Source: Anaerolineae bacterium (GTDB taxonomy: Bacteria; Chloroflexota; Anaerolineae; 4572-78; J111). Taken from it: a stretch of 64,000 nt of DNA. Below, one piece after another: positions 54,835-63,974 of this stretch (within the stretch, counting starts at the first letter, position 1; each line of letters begins with the position of its first letter). The notes below the pieces were generated by a model. It saw only the letters and a list, made by a program, of their open reading frames with translations. It made no database searches and was not told the origin of the DNA. The translations under genes were made by a program, and so were the position numbers. The stretch covers positions 12,642 to 76,641 of the forward strand of contig JAKLJP010000037.1 of assembly GCA_023151115.1 (NCBI GenBank). The letters run 5' to 3'.

Positions 54835-57000
54835 CTATAAGAGTAGCTGCTTTAACCAATGACGGTGTTCTCCCGGATATTTTGACTGCCACTGTGGTGG
54901 CACTAAGGGCTGAAATAGAGCACGTTTAACCTGTATACCTCTGCTAAATAGCCAAAAGAGTAATACAAGTCCCATAATCGTTAAACCTACATAGTTATAA
55001 ACATCATTTGACGGTACCACTAATTTTACGCCCTGGCCAATAAGCCAGCCTAAAATAGCAGCGACGAAGCCAATCCTCCAGGTATCTCCTATGGCCTTCA
55101 TGATAGTTGTGGCCGTCGCTATCACAAATTCTTTTAATGAATAGTGCTCTGTTTTTATATCAGGATCAGCCGGAAAGGCAGCTACAACACTAAAAATACC
55201 GGAAATAAGCAGAGTCACCCCCAGATTGGGCGGAGGAACTTTAGCCCAGATTGTAAATAACCAAACCGCACTGGTCCAGCCCAGGGAATTTAATAAGGCA
55301 ATCAAAAAGTAGCTCACCTTTCGATAAAAGTTATGACGCCAGATCATATCCAGAAGCCGCGGAGGTAAGGTGACAACTAATTCGCTTTGAGGATCAAGCT
55401 CGGACAAGCTCTGCAAGGCTTCCCAGGCGCCCCCGAAGTCTCCTTGAGCCATCAAATTTTGGCTTTGCTGCTCTAATCCCGTTTTAATCTTATCCCGCAT
55501 ATCGGGCTGTTCTGGGAAAAAGGCCAATCTACGCTTGTAGATATTCCAGGCCAGCACCGGTTTATCTTGGGCTAACAATGCTTTAATCCATTGGGATAAG
55601 ACGTTCTCAAATTTGGTTTTAACCTGTCTGGCATCCTGGCGATAGGCCTCCTCAAAAAACTGAGCCGCCTTTTCAAAATCACCGGTATGCAATTTAATAT
55701 CGCCGGATAAAATGAGAGCCTGGAGATGATTTGGGTTTAATCTCAAGGTGCTTTCTAAATTTTTGAAGGCGGTGTCAAAATCATCTTTTTGATATTCTAA
55801 TTTGGCAATCTCAAAATATCGCTGCGCGTGCGGGTCTAATTGGTCAAGTTCGTCTCGAACATCGGCAAAACGTTTGCGCGCCTGAATCCACTGCCGCAAA
55901 ACCGGCACCAAAAATCGGTAACCTTCCCCTACCTGTTGTAATAACTGCCACTCTACCAATTTTTTGGGTGACACCTGTAAATCACGCAAAATTACCTGGA
56001 CGCCTTTATTCTGCAAAGTGGCTTCAATTTCAGCTTCAGTGGCTACCGCCTCATCATCCCTGAGCAGTTCTGCCAAGGCTGAGGCCACAATCCGTTCGGC
56101 CGGCGGCAACCCATCCCAAATCCAGGCAAAAATGTTATCACCCCGGCTAAAAAAGGTAGGCAGGAGACTGACCACATCTTGAGCCGTGATGAGGGGCCGT
56201 TGTGTGGCATCTGCTGTGAGCTGATCCTGGGTCTGATCAAAACAGAGGGAACAGAGCAGTTGGGTAAAATAAGGGTGGCCGTTAGTCAAAGCATAAATTT
56301 GGTCAACGGCTTCGGGGGTGTATTGCACGCTGTCCGGGGCGGTGATAAGCTTAACGGTAGTTTCCCTGGAAAAAACAGTTACTTTGATGGTTTGACCGCC
56401 TTTGAAGGTTGCCAAAAAATCGCTGTCCAAATCATTAAGATTTCGACCCAGGGCAAAAATAAATGCCAGGCGTGGCTCTTCTCGTAACCAACGCCGTAGC
56501 ATGGCAAAAAGTTGGTTAGCGGCTGCGTTGCCGGATAAATTCTCCCGTTGGACCGGGTTTACTACATCAAATTCATCAAAAAGCAGGACAACGCGCTGGG
56601 CTTTATCTGGCAGAGCCTCATAAACTCTGGACAAAAATTCATTTTGAAAGATTCGCCCCTGATCATCAAAAACCAAGTCAGGTTCAGCGATGTTCAAATG
56701 ATCGGCAATCTCAGCCGCTAATTCGGCCAACAAGTGGCCCATTGGTTGGTGAGCTTTGTCCTGCAAGTCCTGGTAAACAACCGTATATTGATCCGAGGGC
56801 AGACTTTCTTGCAGCCGCAACAAAATCGAGGTCTTACCAATCCGGCGCGGGCCAACTAAAACAACTGCATTCTGATTTGGCGCAGCCAAAACCTGTTCCA
56901 CCTGGCGCAAAATATCGGCTCGGCCAAAGAAACCAAAATCGCCCTGGACGGGATTACCGGCAATATAGGGATTGATGTAAGGCGCTGCTTTGAAAACCAC
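54835..57000 (-). CDS. STAND-like ATPase with TPR repeats and C-terminal membrane helices
   Basis: About 721 residues. N-terminal ATPase (FGFFGRADI then Walker A VGPRRIGKTS near residue 50; Walker B VVLLFDEFDVV; winged-helix part to about 380), two to three TPRs (about 395-540; LDPHAQRYFEIAKLEYQKDD), then four to five membrane helices (about 570-700). GTG at 57000 is preferred since the upstream 46 codons are repeat-derived and the family starts near FKAAPYINPY; ATG at 57099 is an alternative. Membrane-tied, inside-facing ATPase. Confidence 0.83.
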   Translation of the reverse strand: MVFKAAPYINPYIAGNPVQGDFGFFGRADILRQVEQVLAAPNQNAVVLVGPRRIGKTSILLRLQESLPSDQYTVVYQDLQDKAHQPMGHLLAELAAEIADHLNIAEPDLVFDDQGRIFQNEFLSRVYEALPDKAQRVVLLFDEFDVVNPVQRENLSGNAAANQLFAMLRRWLREEPRLAFIFALGRNLNDLDSDFLATFKGGQTIKVTVFSRETTVKLITAPDSVQYTPEAVDQIYALTNGHPYFTQLLCSLCFDQTQDQLTADATQRPLITAQDVVSLLPTFFSRGDNIFAWIWDGLPPAERIVASALAELLRDDEAVATEAEIEATLQNKGVQVILRDLQVSPKKLVEWQLLQQVGEGYRFLVPVLRQWIQARKRFADVRDELDQLDPHAQRYFEIAKLEYQKDDFDTAFKNLESTLRLNPNHLQALILSGDIKLHTGDFEKAAQFFEEAYRQDARQVKTKFENVLSQWIKALLAQDKPVLAWNIYKRRLAFFPEQPDMRDKIKTGLEQQSQNLMAQGDFGGAWEALQSLSELDPQSELVVTLPPRLLDMIWRHNFYRKVSYFLIALLNSLGWTSAVWLFTIWAKVPPPNLGVTLLISGIFSVVAAFPADPDIKTEHYSLKEFVIATATTIMKAIGDTWRIGFVAAILGWLIGQGVKLVVPSNDVYNYVGLTIMGLVLLFWLFSRGIQVKRALFQPLVPPQWQSKYPGEHRHWLKQLLL

Positions 57001-57106
57001 CCTTAACTTTTCCTCTGGGGGTATTATAACATAATGGACAAATTTTGAGGACTCATTTTGCTGTTTTAAGGGGAACAAAAACCTTTCAGCCAACGTCATA
57101 CAAGCA

Positions 57107-57247
57107 AGTAACCAAAGTAGCAAGTAGCAAAGTAGCAAGTAGCAAAGTAGCAGAGTTGCAGGGTTGCAAGTTGTGGATTATCAACCTGCTACCTCACCCC
57201 TTCGGGTGCGCCGAAGGGCGTGCTACCCTGCTACCCTGCTACCCTGA
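57107..57247. repeat. GTAGCA tandem array with inverted GCTACC array
   Basis: AAGTAGCAAGTAGCAAAGTA-type words seven times on the left; GCTACC four times on the right (CCTGCTACCT, GTGCTACCCTGCTACCCTGC), separated by CACCCCTTCGGGTGCG. Lies between the divergent ATPase and VWA genes. It is not a CRISPR array: units are 6-8 bases and there are no spacers. Confidence 0.8.
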
Positions 57248-57266
57248 CCCATCGAAGGAGGATCTC

Positions 57267-60200
57267 ATGAAACGCATTATCGCCCTATTAACCCTTTTCC
57301 TCTTAGCCTCAGCCTTCGCCTTAGCCTCGCCGGCCACCCCGGCCCGCGCCGACGGCATTATCATCATTGACCCGCCCATTTGCATCGAACCCTGCCCCAT
57401 CCCGCCGCCGCCCCTCCGCGAGACGCCTTACCTGACCGTGCAAAACCACCGGGTCAACGTGACCATCGCCGACCAGGTGGCGACGACCCGCGTGGATCAA
57501 ACCTTCCGCAATGACAGCCACTGGTCGCTGGAAGGGACATACATCTTCCCCCTACCCGAAAATGCCGCCATCAGCGACTTTGCCATGTGGATCAACGGTC
57601 AGCGGGTCGAAGGGCAGCTTTACACCAAAGAAGAAGCCCGCCGCATCTACGACGACATTGTGCGCCGCCGCCTCGACCCGGCCCTGCTCGAATACGTGGG
57701 CCGCGACCTGTTCCAGGCCAGCATCTTCCCCATTGACCCCGGCGACACCCGCCGCGTCGAAATTGAATACACCGAAATTCTGCCCGTAGACAACGGCCTG
57801 GTTCACTACGTCTACCCGCTCAGCACCGAGCGCTTCTCGGCCCGCCCGTTGGAAGATGTCTCGGTCACGGTCAACATCCAATCCAACGAGGCCATCAAAG
57901 CCGTCTACTCCTCCAGCCACCCGGTCAGCGTCAACCGCGAGGGCCGCTTTGGGGCCGTCGTCGGCTGGGAAGACGCCAACGTGCTGCCCAGCACCGACTT
58001 CAGCCTCTACTACACCGTTTCGCAGGACGACATCGGGGTGAACCTGCTCAGCTACAAAGCCAGAGACGAGGACGGTTTCTTTGTCCTGCTGGTCGCCCCC
58101 AATGTAGACGCCGAGCAGGTGGTAGACAAAGACGTGATTTTGGTCCTCGACGTGTCCGGCTCGATGGAAGGGGAGAAGATGGAGCAGGCCCGCGACGCGC
58201 TGCTGTACGTGCTCGACCATCTCAACCAGGGCGACCGTTTCAACATCACCGCCTTTAGCACCGGCGTCCGCAGCTTTTCGACCCGTCCCGAACCTATTTC
58301 GGCCCTGCCCGAAGCCCGCCGTTTTGTCGAGGAGTTGCGGCCCGAAGGCAGCACCGACATCAACCGCGCCCTGCTCGAAGCGATTCAGGGGGCCGACCCG
58401 GAGCGGCCAACCATCATCATCTTTTTGACCGACGGCCTGCCCACCAGCGGCGTGGTCGAGACGCCCCAAATTTTAGCCAATGTCGAAGGCGCGGCCAGCC
58501 CCAACCTGCGTATCTTCCCCTTCGGCGTGGGCGATGACGTGGACACAGTCCTGCTCGACACCCTGGCCCAGGAACAGCGCGGCGTGAGCGCCTATGTTCG
58601 CCCCAGCGAAAATGTGGCCGAACACGTCGGCAGCTTTTACGCCAAAGTCAGCACCCCGGTCCTGGCCGATCTGACCCTGACGGTGGACGGCGTGACCCTC
58701 GAAGATACCTACCCCTACCCCCTGCCCGATTTGTTTGCCGGAACGCAGCTTATTGTGACCGGCCGCTACCGCGACGGCGGCCCGGCTGCTGTCAGCCTGA
58801 CCGGCCAGATTAACGGCCAGGAACGCACCTTCCGCTTTGATGACCTCAGTTTTGCCAGCGGCCCCGGCACCAACAATCGGAACGCCGAATTTATTCCGCG
58901 TCTGTGGGCGACCCGCAAAGTGGGCTATCTGCTCAACCAGATCCGGCTGCACGGCGAAAATCGCGAAATGATTGATGAAATTGTCAACCTGAGTGTGCGC
59001 TACGGCATTATCACCCCCTATACCTCTTTCCTGGTTGAAGAGCCGGAGCTGGCCCTCAGCCAGGAAGGGCGGCAGCAGCTTGCCGAAGACGAGTATGCCG
59101 CGGCCCAGGAAGCCCCTGCCGCCGAAGTTTCCGGCGATGCGGCGGTCAACAAAGCGGTGGAACAAAATGAACTGGCCGCCGCTCCGATGGCCCTGCCATT
59201 GGCCACCGCCACCCCCGGCGCCGGCGGCGAAACGGGTCTCACCACGGCCGTAACCGCCGTTGGCGACAAAGCTTTTGTGCTCAAAGACGGCGTTTGGACC
59301 GACACCACCTTCGACCCAACGACGATGACCACCACCCAACTGCCCTTCCCGTCCGACCTGTTCCTGGAGTTCCTGGGCGACCAGCCCGACGCCGGCAAAT
59401 ATTTCGCCCTGGGCGAGCGGGTGATTGTGGTGCTGGATGGGGTGGCCTATGAAACTGTTGCGGATGAGGAGGCTGAGGCTAAGGCTGAGCCTACAGCCTT
59501 TCCTCAGCCTCAGTCTGTCGCGTCCTCGCCTCCCGCCTCCTCGCCTCTCCTCACTGCCGATGTGACCGAAGGCATCGCCCCCTTGGAAGTCAATTTTACG
59601 GGAACGCTGGTCGGCGGAACCGATGAAGCTCAAGTGTATGCCTGCCAGGCGGGGCAGTTTGAATTTGGCGACGGTAATTCGTTAACCGTGATGGCCGCAG
59701 CATGCGATCCGACAAAGGACCGCAGCGACTCGGCCAACTACGTTTTCGATGAGCCGGGGGAATATCAAGTTACCTATGCCCTGGGTGAATTGAAATCGGA
59801 GCCTTTGACCATCGTCGTCAGAGGGCCAGCCGGCACGCCGGAACCGCCTCAATCTGGCGAAGCCGTCATCACCCTCACCGCCGATGTGACCGAAGGTATC
59901 GCTCCGTTGGAGGTCAATTTTAGGGGGACGCTGAGCGGCGGGATAGATGAGGTCCGGGCTTCTGCCTGCCAGACGGCTCAGTTTGAGTTTGGCAACGGCG
60001 ACTCGCTGGGTATTGATCTAGCCACGTGTGATCCGGAGACAAAACGCGGCGACAGCGCCAGTTACATTTACGAGGCGCCGGGGGAATATCAAGCTGTCTA
60101 TACGCTGGGTAAATTGAAATCCGAACCTCTAACCATCATTGTTAGAGGGCCAGCCGATACTGCCAGACCCACCGGCACGGCTACGGCAGTCGCCATGCAG

Positions 60201-60341
60201 CCTGCTCCTACCTCTGTGCCGACCCCCGCTGGAGCAGCCGTTGAAACCTCCGGCGCTTCCATCTTCAACGTCTGGACGTTGGTTTTACTGCCGCTGCTCG
60301 GTCTGGCCGTTGGCTGGTTTATCTGGGGGCGGGGGAAATAA
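57267..60341 (+). CDS. VIT-VWA surface protein with two PKD-like domains
   Basis: A 1024-residue exported protein. Signal peptide (IIALLTLFLLASAFALASPA), VIT domain (about 45-175: VNVTIADQVATTRVDQTFRN), VWA domain with MIDAS DVSGSMEGEKM (about 295) and TDGLPTSGV, then a linker, a repeat-encoded stretch (59464-59551), two PKD-like domains starting LTADVTEGIAPLEVNF, and a final membrane helix (WTLVLLPLLGLAVGWF). No LPxTG signal. Role: metal-dependent adhesion or matrix contact. ATG at 57267 behind GGAGG. Confidence 0.92.
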   Translation: MKRIIALLTLFLLASAFALASPATPARADGIIIIDPPICIEPCPIPPPPLRETPYLTVQNHRVNVTIADQVATTRVDQTFRNDSHWSLEGTYIFPLPENAAISDFAMWINGQRVEGQLYTKEEARRIYDDIVRRRLDPALLEYVGRDLFQASIFPIDPGDTRRVEIEYTEILPVDNGLVHYVYPLSTERFSARPLEDVSVTVNIQSNEAIKAVYSSSHPVSVNREGRFGAVVGWEDANVLPSTDFSLYYTVSQDDIGVNLLSYKARDEDGFFVLLVAPNVDAEQVVDKDVILVLDVSGSMEGEKMEQARDALLYVLDHLNQGDRFNITAFSTGVRSFSTRPEPISALPEARRFVEELRPEGSTDINRALLEAIQGADPERPTIIIFLTDGLPTSGVVETPQILANVEGAASPNLRIFPFGVGDDVDTVLLDTLAQEQRGVSAYVRPSENVAEHVGSFYAKVSTPVLADLTLTVDGVTLEDTYPYPLPDLFAGTQLIVTGRYRDGGPAAVSLTGQINGQERTFRFDDLSFASGPGTNNRNAEFIPRLWATRKVGYLLNQIRLHGENREMIDEIVNLSVRYGIITPYTSFLVEEPELALSQEGRQQLAEDEYAAAQEAPAAEVSGDAAVNKAVEQNELAAAPMALPLATATPGAGGETGLTTAVTAVGDKAFVLKDGVWTDTTFDPTTMTTTQLPFPSDLFLEFLGDQPDAGKYFALGERVIVVLDGVAYETVADEEAEAKAEPTAFPQPQSVASSPPASSPLLTADVTEGIAPLEVNFTGTLVGGTDEAQVYACQAGQFEFGDGNSLTVMAAACDPTKDRSDSANYVFDEPGEYQVTYALGELKSEPLTIVVRGPAGTPEPPQSGEAVITLTADVTEGIAPLEVNFRGTLSGGIDEVRASACQTAQFEFGNGDSLGIDLATCDPETKRGDSASYIYEAPGEYQAVYTLGKLKSEPLTIIVRGPADTARPTGTATAVAMQPAPTSVPTPAGAAVETSGASIFNVWTLVLLPLLGLAVGWFIWGRGK
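59464..59551 (+). repeat. In-frame word repeats inside the VWA gene
   Basis: GAGGAGGCTGAGGCTAAGGC faces GCCTTTCCTCAGCCTCAG, followed by GCGTCCTCGCCTCCCGCCTC. It encodes an Ala/Glu/Pro/Ser linker (AEAKAEPTAFPQPQSVASSP) before the first PKD-like domain. The second word is the GAGGCGAG family. Confidence 0.75.
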
Positions 60342-60342
60342 T

Positions 60343-60378
60343 GGTCAATGAGCAATTAACCGTTGACCATTGACTATT
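60343..60378. repeat. TGGTCAA/TTGACCA-word inverted repeat
   Basis: ATGGTCAATGAGCAATTAAC on the left and CGTTGACCATTGACTATTA on the right; directly after the VWA stop. Same word family as 8990-9066. The 348-base gap 60342-60689 otherwise holds the composite hairpin repeat and nothing else I can name. Confidence 0.65.
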
Positions 60379-60549
60379 AGAAACCGCATCGTCATTACCA
60401 AAAAAGAGGAGGCTAAAGTTCACTTTGGACTCCTTCGAAAATAGACTGGAGTGCAAACCTTGGTTTGCCAAAAAAGCAAAGCAAGCTTTGGACTCCATTT
60501 TCATCATCGGTGGCGTGCTCTGGCTCGTGAACACTCCTCTTTTTGATGT

Positions 60550-60654
60550 CCGCCCCGGCATGAATGCCAGGGCTATCCAACAGCGCCGGGTCAACCCGGC
60601 TTTAGCCCGATTAATCGGGCGTAGTTTTATAGTCCGGCGACTCCATCGCTGGAC
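60550..60654. repeat. Composite hairpin repeat, copy B (inverted)
   Basis: Reverse-orientation copy of 6728-6838: CCCCGGCATGAATGCCAGGG, GCCGGGTCAACCCGGC, GCCCGATTAATCGGGC and AGTCCGGCGACTCCATCGCT. The palindromes are nearly identical, the joints between them differ. Confidence 0.8.
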
Positions 60655-60689
60655 GAACGCCGGTAGACGAGTCTAACCGGACAACAGTT

Positions 60690-60726
60690 CTATCTTCCAT
60701 CTTCCATTCTCCATCTTCTATCTTCC
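60690..60726 (-). repeat. ATCTTCC-word repeat forming the gene's 3' end
   Basis: Tandem words ATCTTCCATCTTCCATTCTC. They encode the last dozen residues of the oxidoreductase and supply its TAG stop. Confidence 0.7.
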
Positions 60727-62798
60727 GCCTTTCGGATCCAGACCCGATTGCTGTGAAAAGTGCTCTGCCCGGCCAGGTCGGCCAGGGCATCGGGGGTGGT
60801 CCAGTTGACGTTGCGCCCGCCGTCGAGCTTAGCCCAGCGACCTTTGGGCGAGGCCAACACACCGGGCCGGATCGCGTCGGTGACAACGGCCCGCAAGGTA
60901 CACCAGCCTCGTTCATTTTCGACTACAACCGTGTCGCCGTCGGTAATGCTGCGAATGGCGGCGTCGGCGGGGTTGATTTCCACAAACGGCGTTCCCTCTC
61001 GTTCCAGTAAGCTGGGCTGGTTGGCCATACTGCTGGTAACAAAATGGTGGGCGGCCCCGGAGATGAGGGTGAGAGGCGACGCGAAGTGGGCGAGGAGGCG
61101 AGGAGGCGAGGCAGAGTCATAGCTGACCACTTCCTGCGGGTCTGTCCAGCCGGGCAGCGGGTCGTGTCCCGCCTCGGCCAACCGTTGAGAGAACAGCTCT
61201 ACTTTGCCGCTAGAGGTGGGAAATCGCAAATCGGCAAAGGGGGTAGCCGAGTCAAGCGCCAGGGGAACAGGCCGGCCTTGTTTGAGCTGGGCCAGGGTAA
61301 TCCCTCGAAAGGCCGGGTTGTGTTGGGCCGAAGCCATCAGAATCTCTTCAATCACTTCGTCAACGCTTTGATGCAGCCAGGGTTCTTTAAAGCCGAGGGC
61401 TGCGGCCAATAGGTTCATGACCTCCCAATTGCTTTTGCTTTCACCCAGCGGCGGAATAGCCGGGTGATTGTAGGTCAGCATCGTGTGGCCGTAGGCTTTA
61501 TGCAGGTCGGCGTGCTCAAGCTGCGAGGTGGCTGGCAGAACAATGTCGGCGTAGTCGGCGGTATCGGTCATAAATAATTCGTGAACGACAGTGAAGAGGT
61601 CTTCCCGTTGGAGACCCTCGATAATTTTGCCGGCGTTGGGGGCAATCGCTGCCGGGTTGGAGCCAAACACATAGAGCGACATAATCGGCGGGTCGGTTAC
61701 TTCGCCGGTCAACGCCGCGCCGAGGCGGTTCATATTGACGCTACGGGCCGGGGGCGGGCAGTTCTCCCCATGGCTAACTCCGGCCCATTTGAAGTAACCG
61801 CTGGTGCTGTAGGCTACACCGCCGCCCCGCACTCCATACTGGCCGGTCAGCGCGGGCAGGGTCAGCAGGGCGCGGACCGTTTGCCCGCCATGCTGATGGC
61901 GCTGCAAGCCGTCGGCAAATTTGATCAGGGCCGGCTGGGTGGTGGCGTAAAGACGGGCCAGGTCAATAATGGCGGTTTCCGGCAGGCCGGTGATGGCGGC
62001 TACGCGAGCCGGTTCGTAGGCGGCCAGACGTTCCTTTAGCTGCGGCCAGCCGACGGTCTGATTTTCCAGCCAGCTTTCATTATGCAGCTTTTCGGCTACG
62101 ATGACGTGGGCCAGGCCTAAAGCCAGCACGCCATCGGTGTTGGGCAGAGGAGCCAGGTGCCAATCAGCGCCGCGAGCGGTGCGGGTGCGGCGGGGATCAA
62201 TCACCACCACTCGGCAGCCGTTACGCTGAGCATTTTTGAGCTGGGGCATAAAGTGCGGCGCAGTGCTGACCGGGTTGTGGCCCCAGATGATAACCAGCTT
62301 GCTGTGAGCCACATCCTCATAAGGCTGGCTGTGCCTGGCTCCCAACGTCGCTTCGACGGCGTATTCGGCGGCGGCCCCGCAAATGGCCCGCTCAAGCTGG
62401 CTGGCCCCCAGCCGGTTCCAGAGGCGACTGCTGGTGACGGTCATCTGCACCAGGCCGAGCGTGCCGCTGTAGCTGTAGGGTAAAATGGCCGCCGCGCCAT
62501 ACTGGGCGATGATCTCCTGCCAGCGACCGGCAATTTCACTGATGGCTTCGTCCCAGGTGATGCGTGCCCACTGGCCGCTGCCTTTGGGGCCGACTCGCCG
62601 CAAAGGGTATTGTAAACGGTCGGGGTGGTAGACTCGCTCCAGGTAAGGCCGCACTTTGGCGCACAGCCAGCCCTCGGTAATGGGATGGTCCGGGTCGGCG
62701 TAAAAGTTGACAGCCCGCCCGTCCTCAACTTCGGTGACGATGCCGCAGGTGTCCGGGCAGTCGTGGGGACAGGCCCCGTGAATACGTTGGATGGTCAT
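60690..62798 (-). CDS. Molybdopterin-dependent oxidoreductase
   Basis: A 702-residue enzyme of the DMSO-reductase superfamily with an N-terminal 4Fe-4S site (ACPHDCPDTCGIVTEV and EGWLCAKVRP). Molybdopterin motifs: WGHNPVSTAPHF, IDPRRTRTARGADWHLAPLP, FGSNPAAIAPNA; C-terminal pterin domain with GAAHHFVTSSMANQ. Cys in LERAICGAAAEY may be the Mo ligand. No Tat signal or partner subunits, so probably cytoplasmic; substrate unknown. ATG at 62798 with GGGGGG. The protein's end (EDRRWRMEDGR) and a loop at 61072-61120 are encoded by repeats. Confidence 0.93.
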   Translation of the reverse strand: MTIQRIHGACPHDCPDTCGIVTEVEDGRAVNFYADPDHPITEGWLCAKVRPYLERVYHPDRLQYPLRRVGPKGSGQWARITWDEAISEIAGRWQEIIAQYGAAAILPYSYSGTLGLVQMTVTSSRLWNRLGASQLERAICGAAAEYAVEATLGARHSQPYEDVAHSKLVIIWGHNPVSTAPHFMPQLKNAQRNGCRVVVIDPRRTRTARGADWHLAPLPNTDGVLALGLAHVIVAEKLHNESWLENQTVGWPQLKERLAAYEPARVAAITGLPETAIIDLARLYATTQPALIKFADGLQRHQHGGQTVRALLTLPALTGQYGVRGGGVAYSTSGYFKWAGVSHGENCPPPARSVNMNRLGAALTGEVTDPPIMSLYVFGSNPAAIAPNAGKIIEGLQREDLFTVVHELFMTDTADYADIVLPATSQLEHADLHKAYGHTMLTYNHPAIPPLGESKSNWEVMNLLAAALGFKEPWLHQSVDEVIEEILMASAQHNPAFRGITLAQLKQGRPVPLALDSATPFADLRFPTSSGKVELFSQRLAEAGHDPLPGWTDPQEVVSYDSASPPRLLAHFASPLTLISGAAHHFVTSSMANQPSLLEREGTPFVEINPADAAIRSITDGDTVVVENERGWCTLRAVVTDAIRPGVLASPKGRWAKLDGGRNVNWTTPDALADLAGQSTFHSNRVWIRKAEDRRWRMEDGR
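61072..61120 (-). repeat. In-frame GAGGCGAG-word repeat inside the oxidoreductase gene
   Basis: GAGAGGCGACGCGAAGTGGG then CGAGGAGGCGAGGAGGCGAG. Encodes DSASPPRLLAHFASP in the variable linker before the C-terminal pterin domain. Confidence 0.75.
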
Positions 62799-62933
62799 AA
62801 ATCCCCCCTTAGCGATTATCAAAAAAATAAGTTCCCCAAATTCCTATGAGTTCCCAGGGAACTAAGGAACTCAAAACGGGAGTAAATTTTGGTTCATGAT
62901 GACTATGCCGCCCCCAAAAAGCAAATTTGCAGC

Positions 62934-62964
62934 TTACTTTTTTCCTATAGGGCTGTGATATAAT
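62934..62964 (+). promoter_or_regulatory. Promoter of the beta-helix gene
   Basis: Extended -10 TGATATAAT (TATAAT at 62959-62964), with TTACTT at 62934-62939 as a weak -35 at 19 bases. About 120 bases before the ATG at 63087. I see nothing else in 62799-63086. Confidence 0.45.
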
Positions 62965-63086
62965 CTGTACTACTTTAAATTTACCGATATACCCAAAAAC
63001 AAATTGCCCCGTCAACTCTTCATAATCAACTTCCCCTAGAATTTACTTCAAGAAGGAATAATTGTCAGGAAAGGAAGAGTAAAATT

Positions 63087-63974
63087 ATGAAGTGTCGCGG
63101 TATCTTTATGGGACATCAAATCAGTTTGGCTGTATTATTGGCCTTTTTGCTAGTGGTTGTAAGTTTGGCTCTCCTGGAATTGACTGCCGAAGCAGCCCGT
63201 CGCGGTAAAGGGCCAGGGTGCGGCGGGGATTTGCTGGATGGAACCGAGCAGAATGGGGACATTATCATGGTCATGGCCAGTACCTTCTGGAACTCAGGCG
63301 GGCCGGTGATTACCAAAAATCTAGAAATCGAGGGAGGCTGGCAGGTAAAAAGTGGGGAAAGTTGCTCCGCGTCCACCGTTTATACCGATACCTCGAAATT
63401 TGAGTTTGTTGGCCCCAACACCCGCTCTACAGCCAATGAGTTTGGGGCGCCGGTGATGACCATTGATCCCAGTGTACTGACCTTAACTGTTAAACATATT
63501 ATTTTTAAGCAAGGTGGATTTGTACCACAGGGAGGAGGTCTCAACGGCGTTATCTCCAACAGCGCTTATATCCTATTAGAAAACGTGGCCTTTGTTGATG
63601 ACGGGGGAGGCGCTGATACTGGAGCGGGTTTATTCCTGCAAGTGCGGGGTAATTCTCGCCTCGTAATCTCGGGCAGTCAATTCTTGACCAATACAGCGCA
63701 AGATACAGGCGGCGGCTTTGAGCTGCACGTCTTTGGTGGCAGTCAGGTGACGCTCGCCAATGCCGAGGTACGGGGCAACCGTTCGTTGGATGGCAATGGC
63801 GGCGGTGGACGCATTGTGCTAAATAGAGGCACAGTTACCATTGCTAACAGCACTTTTTCTGGGAATCTGGGCAATCAGGGTTTTGGAGGCGGCCTGTCGG
63901 TGGAAGGGGTGGGAAGCGTATACTATAATTGGCCCCAAAAACTGGACCACGAGCTAAGGTGGATTGAAGTATAA
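63087..63974 (+). CDS. Right-handed beta-helix surface protein, interrupted by an insertion sequence
   Basis: N-terminal signal or anchor (LAVLLAFLLVVVSLALLEL), then Gly/Asn-rich repeats typical of the pectate-lyase-like helix of polymorphic outer-membrane proteins (ISGSQFLTNTAQDTGGGFEL; IANSTFSGNLGNQGFGGGLS). After about residue 280 the sequence changes abruptly to NWPQKLDHELRWIEV and stops; those last 15 codons match an IS end rather than the protein. The original gene was longer. ATG at 63087. Confidence 0.8.
   Translation: MKCRGIFMGHQISLAVLLAFLLVVVSLALLELTAEAARRGKGPGCGGDLLDGTEQNGDIIMVMASTFWNSGGPVITKNLEIEGGWQVKSGESCSASTVYTDTSKFEFVGPNTRSTANEFGAPVMTIDPSVLTLTVKHIIFKQGGFVPQGGGLNGVISNSAYILLENVAFVDDGGGADTGAGLFLQVRGNSRLVISGSQFLTNTAQDTGGGFELHVFGGSQVTLANAEVRGNRSLDGNGGGGRIVLNRGTVTIANSTFSGNLGNQGFGGGLSVEGVGSVYYNWPQKLDHELRWIEV

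Noticed and set aside
57107..57247. GTAGCA array as a possible CRISPR
   Set aside because: Units are 6-8 bases long with no unique spacers, and no cas gene is nearby.
57552..58469. A 305-codon open frame on the minus strand, and a 386-codon one at 58473-59633
   Set aside because: Both mirror the VWA gene, whose domains are clear in the other strand.
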